From the NCBI GenBank assembly GCA_021234155.1, contig JAJEKV010000093.1, positions 1,965,712 through 2,029,711 on the forward strand: a stretch of 64,000 bases of DNA, written 5' to 3'. Within the stretch, counting starts at the first letter, position 1. Every line of letters starts with the position of its first letter. This document shows positions 57,959 to 64,000 of the stretch, in pieces. Made by a program: the position numbers and the translations under genes. The notes beneath the pieces were generated by a model. That model had not been told where the DNA came from, did no database searches, and was given only the letters and a program-made list of their open reading frames with translations. Origin of the DNA: Isoetes taiwanensis. Taxonomy: Eukaryota > Streptophyta > Lycopodiopsida > Isoetales > Isoetaceae.

Positions 57959-60900
57959 ATGGCTACGGCCTACAGGGGAAGCAGAGCGTGTGCTTACCTG
58001 GTAATGGCAATGGCGATCTTACTCAGGAGCAATGCTGCAGCGGCAGAGTACACATATGCATCGCCGCCTCCATATGTGTACAAGGATCCACCTCCGCCAT
58101 CGCCATCGCCGCCTCCGCCATACTTGTATAAGTCTCCGCCTCCGCCATCGCCATCGCCGCCCCCTCCATATCTATACAAGTCCCCCCCTCCTCCACCATA
58201 CATGTACAAATCTCCCCCTCCACCTCCATATGTCTATAATTCTCCACCACCACCTCCTTATGTCTACCCCTCACCTCCTCCCCCTTCTCCTTCACCCCCG
58301 CCCCCATATGTCTACAAATCCCCTCCTCCGCCTTCGCCCTCTCCACCCCCGCCATACATCTACAAGTCTCCTCCTCCCCCTTCGCCCTCTCCGCCTCCAC
58401 CATATCTGTATCTCTCTCCTCCTCCGCCTTCTCCCTCTCCACCTCCACCTTATCTGTATAAGTCTCCTCCTCCTCCTTCACCCTCTCCTCCACCTCCTTA
58501 CCTCTACAAATCACCACCTCCACCTTCCCCCTCGCCTCCACCTCCTTACCTCTACAAATCTCCTCCTCCTCCGTCACCCTCGCCTCCACCTCCTTACTAC
58601 TACAAATCACCACCTCCCCTTTCCCCTCGCCTCCGCCTCCTTATGTCTACAAATCCCCACCCCCACCTTCTCCCTCGCCTCCACCTCCATACTACTACAA
58701 ATCTCCTCCTCCTCCCTCACCATCGCCTCCTCCCCCGTATTACTATAAATCTCCTCCACCCCCTCGCCATCACCACCTCCTCCTTACTTGTACAAATCCC
58801 CCCTCCACCTCTACCAACATATGTTTACACTTCTCCTCCACCACCTCCATATGTTTATAGTTCTCCACCTCCTCCCCCTCCGTATTACTATAAATCTCCT
58901 CCGCCACCTCCATATTATTACAATTCTCCACCTCCACTGCCCCCATATTACTACAAGTCTCCCCCTCCTCCATCTTCACCACCATATTATTACAAGTCTC
59001 CACCACCTCCTCCTCTGAAGCATATTGTGGTTGTTACAGGAAAGGTTTATTGTGACAAATGTTATGGCATGAATAACATGCACCACGTAACACATCACCA
59101 CAAGGGACTTAAAGGTTAGTCATTCTACATTTGATATGAGTGAATTCTCTTGTGCATTAGGATGTAGATTCGTTAGTCTTCTTAAATTGTTGCATTGGGT
59201 GGTTCTAAGGCATGCCCAAAATCATTGGTTTATACATAGGACAAATAGGATATAGATCCCTATTATATTGCATTGCCTAGACTACGCACCAAGAATATGG
59301 ATTGATCTCAAATATTGGATCGCATTAGGTAGTGTGTGTAAATTTCATGCGATCTTTTGTCTTTTGTTTGAAGTACATTGTTATTATACTAGTACATGCT
59401 GTTGCATGGGACCCTAGAGGGATCAGCATTATTTGAAAGATTAAAGAGCACACAAATATGCATGTGATTCTATTGAGCAATTTTCCCATTGAATTATACT
59501 TATCCATTTAATCCTCTTCTTGTAGGAGCTAAGGTCAAAATTTCTTGTGGAAAAGATGTTTACTATGGTTATGCCAATAAACATGGCATATTCAGAATTG
59601 AGTTAAGTCCATTCTACCATCCACCAGTGTTGAAGGCATGCAAGGCAACAATTGTAAAGACAAGACACGTTGTGCGATCTTGTAGCGCTCCAACAAACTA
59701 CCATCATGGCATAACTGGTGCTGGCTTGAAGTTGAAGTCTCATTCCATGAAAGAGATTGTTCTAACCACGGGGCCGTTCAAGTATACATCCCCACATCCA
59801 ATTCCAGAATGTCATGCCCCATCACCTTATAAGTCTCCTCCGCTACCACCATATTACTATGTATCGCCTCCACCTCCAACTCAGCCACCATATTACTATA
59901 AGTCACCACCTCCTCCATCTCCTTCACCCCTTCCTCCATATTATTACAAGTCGCCACCTCCTCCTTCACCTTCACCACATCCACCATATTACTATAAATC
60001 ACCTCCACCTCCTTCCCCTTCGCCTCCTCCTCCTTATTATTATAAGTCCCCACCACCGCCCTCTCCGTTATTGCATCCACCTTACTTCTATAAATCTCCT
60101 CCACCTCCTTCACCATCACCACCACCTCCTTATTTTTATAAGTCACCACCTCCACTAGCTCCATCCCCACCTCCTCCTTACTATTACAAGTCTCCTCCCC
60201 CACCCTCACCCTCTCCTCCCCCACCTTACGATTATAAGTCTCCACCTCCTCCATCACCTTCACCACCACCTCCTTATTACTACAAGTCTCCTCCACCTCC
60301 TTCACCATCACCTCCTCCTCCATATTACTATAAGTCCCCACCCCCACCATCACCCTCTCCACCTCCACCATACTTATACAAGTCCCCACCCCCACCATCG
60401 CCCTCGCCACCACCACCATACTTATACAAGTCCCCACCTCCACCATCACCCTCTCCACCACCTCCATACATGTACAAGTCCCTCCCCACCATCACCACCT
60501 CCTCCTTATTACTACAAATCTCCTCCCCCCGCCCTCACCCTCTCCTCCCCACCTTACTATTATAAATCTCCCCCTCCTCCTTCACCATCACCTCCTCCTC
60601 CATACTACTATAAGTCCCCACCCCCACCATCACCCTCGCCTCCACCCCCAGTACTTGTACAAGTCCCGCCCCCCACCATCACCCTCTCCACCACCTCCAT
60701 ACATGTACAAGTCCCTCCCCCACCATCACCATTGCCACCACCTCCTACTACTACCACTCCCCCTCCACCCCTTCACCCTCTCCACCTCCTCCCTACTACC
60801 AACACTCTCTACCATCACCATCACCCCTCCTCCATATTACTATCATTCACCACCTCCTCCATCTCCCCTCCTCCTCCTCCTCCTCCTCCTCCTCCTCCTC

Positions 60901-61428
60901 CTCCTCCCTATTACTACCACTCCCCACCTCCACCTCCACCATCACCATTAAACCCTCCTCCTTATTACTACCACTCCCCACCTCCTCCATCTCCCTCTCC
61001 ACCTCCGCCATATTTCTACCACTCCCCGCCTCCGCCATCACCATCTCCACCACCACCTTACTACTACCAATCACCACCTCCACCATTGCTATCTCCTCCA
61101 CCCCCATACTACTACAAATCCCCCCTCCCCTGAACCATCTCCTCCACCTCCCTATTTCTACAAATCTCCACCACCTCCATCACCATCTCCTCCACCTCCC
61201 TACTACTACAAATCTCCCCCGCCGCCATCTCCATCACCTCCACCACCATACTATTATAAATCGCCACCACCACCATCCCCATCACCCCCACCTCCTTATT
61301 ACTACAAGTCTCCTCCTCCACCTTCACCATCACCACCACCTCCATATTATTATAAATCCCCACCACCGCCGTCTCCATCACCTCCAGTCTATATTTATGC
61401 ATCTCCACCACCACCTACATATCGTTAG
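57959..61428 (+). CDS. extensin / Ole e 1 chimeric cell-wall protein, with frame breaks
   Basis: Start at ATG 57959, then a signal peptide (AYLVMAMAILL, cleavage near AAAAEY), so the product is secreted to the wall. Exon 1 (57959-59114) encodes extensin repeats of the SPPPPSPSPPPPYLYK type, whose serines and prolines are usually glycosylated and whose YxY tyrosines cross-link. It ends in VVTGKVYCDKC, the start of an Ole e 1 domain. A 411-base intron (GT at 59115, AG at 59524-59525) splits that domain; exon 2 resumes GAKVKISCGKD with further cysteines (ACKAT, SCSAPT) and then a second long extensin module. A natural end, SPPPPTYR then TAG at 61426-61428, exists, but single-base losses near 60480, 60650, 60720 and 61120 break the frame before it, and exon 1 has three near 58617-58790. 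It is either a real pseudogene or consensus error in low-complexity DNA. Confidence 0.8.
59115..59525 (+). other. intron of the extensin gene
   Basis: GTTAGT donor and CTTGTAG acceptor. Phase 1 on both sides rebuilds a glycine codon and joins HHKGLKG to AKVKISC inside the Ole e 1 domain. Confidence 0.85.
60867..60907 (+). repeat. (CTC)n run inside the extensin repeats
   Basis: About 13 CTC triplets encode a run of proline (in one frame) or leucine (in another), in a part of exon 2 where the reading frame is lost. It is a likely slippage or assembly problem site. Confidence 0.8.
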
Positions 61429-61988
61429 ATCACTACTCGTACACATCATTTTCAGGTAAATAACTTTGTTGGTGCAATTTTAATACTGTTGAAGATGTTA
61501 TAACCTAACACATCATTATGCTTTGTTTTTAGACCTTAGAACATTATGTGGTAGAAACTCAACATTGGATTGTCATTACATGGATAAGGAACCTTCTAGA
61601 AAGGATATAACTTCTTTGTGGAAGGGAGATAAGTTGTACGAGTATTTAATTTGGATATCCAATTTCTGTAAAAACATAAAAGTTGGTGTAAACATGAGGA
61701 AGTCTTCAATTGAAATGATGGAGAGCTTGAAAGAATTATTGTTGAATAAAGTTATGCCTTTGGTGTTTAAAAAGTGTCCATCCAAGGCATCAATTAGTAA
61801 ATTTCAAATATTTCTTACATGTGCTTAAGCCAAAGCCATTATGCCTTGGGTATTGTTGGCTTTCCAATGTAATGGATTGTATTAATAAAACGATGAGGAT
61901 CTTTGCTACACTGCATAATGTAGCTAAGGTGTTTGATAGCTTTAATAAAACATATACTTTGGCATGTATGTTGTTATCTCTAGAGGTA
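61429..61988. other. downstream of the extensin gene, no supported gene
   Basis: The 101-codon frame 61523-61828 (KDITSLWKGDKLYEYLIW...) has no recognised domain and no clear splice link to the extensin. Its function is unknown; it may be chance. Confidence 0.35.
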
Positions 61989-62060
61989 CCTCCTCCTCCT
62001 CCTCCTCCTCCTCCTCCTCCTCCTCCTCCTCCTCCTCCTCCTCCTCCTCCTCCTCCTCCT
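61989..62060. repeat. (CCT)24 microsatellite
   Basis: An uninterrupted run of about 24 CCT triplets. It resembles the extensin coding triplets nearby but is outside that gene. Confidence 0.95.
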
Positions 62061-62086
62061 CACGACTAAAAAGTGATAAGCATTTT

Positions 62087-62354
62087 TGGGTTGCCCCTAA
62101 GGGGGCAAACCCTTGCTTATGTGGGTTTGTGGCATATCTTAGGTATATGCTGGAATATACCTAAGATATGCTGGTGACTACTACAAATCCAGTGTTGCCT
62201 GTAAATTGGTAGTCAGAATATGGGTTGCCCCTAAGGGGGAAAACCCTTGCTTATGTGGGTTTGTGGCATATCTTAGGTATATGCTGGAATATACCTAAGA
62301 TATGCTAGTGACTGCTACAAACCCACTGTTGCCTATAAATTGGTGGTCAGAATA
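62087..62354. repeat. 134-bp tandem duplication with hairpins
   Basis: Units 62087-62220 and 62221-62354 are about 95 percent alike. Each contains a perfect inverted repeat, GCATATCTTAGGTATAT and its complement, separated by GCTGGA (stems 62132-62148 / 62155-62171 and 62266-62282 / 62289-62305). Each unit also opens with GGGTTGCCCCTAAGGGG, a second, imperfect fold. Confidence 0.92.
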
Positions 62355-64000
62355 GTAGTGCCAGGCATTATGGTGGCCAGGCAGAAGGGTTGCATCCGGT
62401 TTTGAAGTTCCTGGAGGCTTGCAACAAAGGCAATGTACATATTGCACAATTGTCTTTTCGCTAAGTTTTCTATGCACTGTTGCCTCAATATGTGCATAAG
62501 CAATTTTACAGGAAAAGAGATCGGAGTTCCTTTCTTTCATTGTGGAAGATATATGGTCGGCTATAACACTGAGTATTTTTTGAAGTTTTGTAGTTTTGCT
62601 AAGTATGGAAATGTAAAGGATAATCTCCAGGATGAGCCTGATAGCCCATGCTTGAGTTTGAACTTAGCATGGGGAAAGGCAAAAGAGTCCAGGGATATAA
62701 AGGCCAGTAAGCCACCAAACTGGCGTACTCATACAGAATGTAGACGTTAATTTCTCAAGCACAACACTAGCAGGGTGATTTACGGGAGTGCAAATTACAG
62801 TGCAACGACTTTACCAGCTCACAAATAAAATCAGGGTCATGTTTCGTTAGCAATAAACGTCCTGTTAGTTCTTAATGCACTACATATCCTAAATATAATT
62901 TCTGTAACAAAATTGTTAAGACAAAATGGTAATAGAAACTTGTGTGTGGTACAATACTCTTCATTGAATTACAACTTCGTGCTGGAGGACAGAGCACTTG
63001 CATGTGCCATAAATGTCTTCTCTTATTTTTTGACTTCATTGTTAGATGTTTTCCATATAGGATCTAAATCATGCACATCATGGCTTGTTTTGTTTGCATT
63101 TCATATCCACTTCCTTACATTCTATAAATTCCCCAATTTAAATTGCTTAGCTTTGCTTTCTAAGGTAGTGATTAGTTACGTGCAGGCATAGTGATGTAGG
63201 CAGAAAAAGATTTTTCCTAGGTTTTTCCTACCACTGGCTAAGCTGATGATGCCACTGCAGTGGTTATGATGCTACACACGGGAACAGATGCAAGTTATAT
63301 TGTAATCAATGAAGTTGGGAGCACGAATTCACTGTTTGCCTGAGTTGCCATGATAAAATCCCCAACAAGAAAATCTGGAGGCTTATCGGCCATTGCGGGG
63401 ACCTCTTTGCATCTTCTGGTAATCATTGGCAGATGGATTCAAAGTGCCACTTGCAGGGATCAGGATAAGGAAATGCTAAGGAAAAACAGTAGTCTACCTC
63501 AACAAGAACAATGCTAGCCATAAATATTCAGCTTCCTATATTTGTATGGTTTGTGGCTTTTAGATACTCATTCAATTGTTTAGGGTTGCCTAACTTGGGG
63601 TGACATTTAAATCTAAGTTGGTTAATGACATTTAAGTTCAGGTTTGTGTGCGTGCTTTATGGCTTATATGGAAAATATAAGCCCGTTTTTTTCTAATCTG
63701 TTATTCATTTGTGCATTAAGCCCCGACGGTAACTTTTATTAATTGTCAAATGGCACGGTTACACTATTTAAGCATTGAAGCATTTAAGTCTAGCTTTAAG
63801 CTTTGAATAATATGGTATGTTTGGACATGAAGTTTTTCATTAAATTGTATCTATCTCCTTTAAATGGCTTGCATGTCATTAAAGGCGTTACCATATGCAT
63901 GTAGATGTCATTGATACAATTTTGAAGGCCTAAGGTTGATCTCGATCAAGTTGCAAATCCCTTAAGCATGGGGCGGCATTGGCATTATTGGATTTGATAG
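62355..64000. other. no supported gene
   Basis: Frames at 62433-62750 (105 codons) and 62913-63191 (92 codons) lack any known domain. The sequence becomes AT-rich towards the window end. I see no repeat or RNA gene. Confidence 0.4.

Noticed and set aside
58023-58613. 196-codon minus frame rich in glutamate and valine
   Set aside because: It is the antisense of the extensin repeats and has the same periodicity; the same holds for 59778-60467 and 61112-61414 on minus.
61821-62069. Frame ending in a run of 24 prolines
   Set aside because: The prolines are the (CCT)24 microsatellite; the preceding codons show no domain or link to the extensin gene.
1-64000. CRISPR arrays, rRNA, tRNA genes or an undescribed defence system
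   Set aside because: No regularly spaced identical repeats with unique spacers, no rRNA-like blocks, no complete tRNA fold and no clustered unknown gene set were seen; this is eukaryotic plant DNA.

Overview
The window is nuclear DNA of a land plant with a large, repeat-rich genome. The evidence is a plant-type TFIIF-alpha gene with short introns, an extensin / Ole e 1 cell-wall gene, a PLS-type PPR pseudogene, plant hAT, LINE and Ty3/gypsy elements, and nested retrotransposons. A fern or another large-genome non-flowering vascular plant is my guess; the sequence alone does not settle it.

Layout. 1-2158: 3' part of a LINE, + strand. 2319-3749: small gene, spliced by hand into four in-frame exons, for a membrane-anchored coiled-coil protein. 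4101-4310: small element with inverted termini. 5439-about 24300: three nested elements, all coding on the minus strand. The outermost is a gypsy element (LTR 5439-7073, pol pieces at 7890-8640 and 23400-24300). It was split by an L1-like LINE (about 8651-12367 plus 23290-23395), which was itself split by a second gypsy element with two LTRs (12368-23289). 24985-26827: broken copy of a DEM/CYPRO4/VID27-like gene, minus strand. 26830-32930: nothing I can support as a gene. 32930-36480: a second, degraded and rearranged gypsy copy. 36503-37332: inverted-repeat element with 30-bp direct flanks. 37540-42330: hAT transposase pseudogene cut twice, by a 5'-truncated LINE with a 17-bp target duplication and by a solo gypsy LTR. 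43880-44860: PPR pseudogene. 45871-49204: intact nine-exon TFIIF-alpha gene. 49205-57900: mostly featureless AT-rich DNA with small repeats. 57959-61428: extensin / Ole e 1 gene with frame breaks inside its repeats. 61989-62354: a (CCT)24 microsatellite, then a 134-bp tandem duplication with a perfect 17-bp hairpin stem in each unit.

The host genes do not form a pathway: one transcription factor subunit, one wall protein, one small membrane-anchored protein and two pseudogenes. The main content is a layered insertion history that can be read from junctions and target duplications. I found no CRISPR array, no rRNA or tRNA gene that I can support, and no evidence for an undescribed molecular system. 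The most unusual items are the nested insertions, the twice-interrupted hAT, a GC-AG intron in an otherwise intact TFIIF-alpha gene, and the hairpin tandem repeat.
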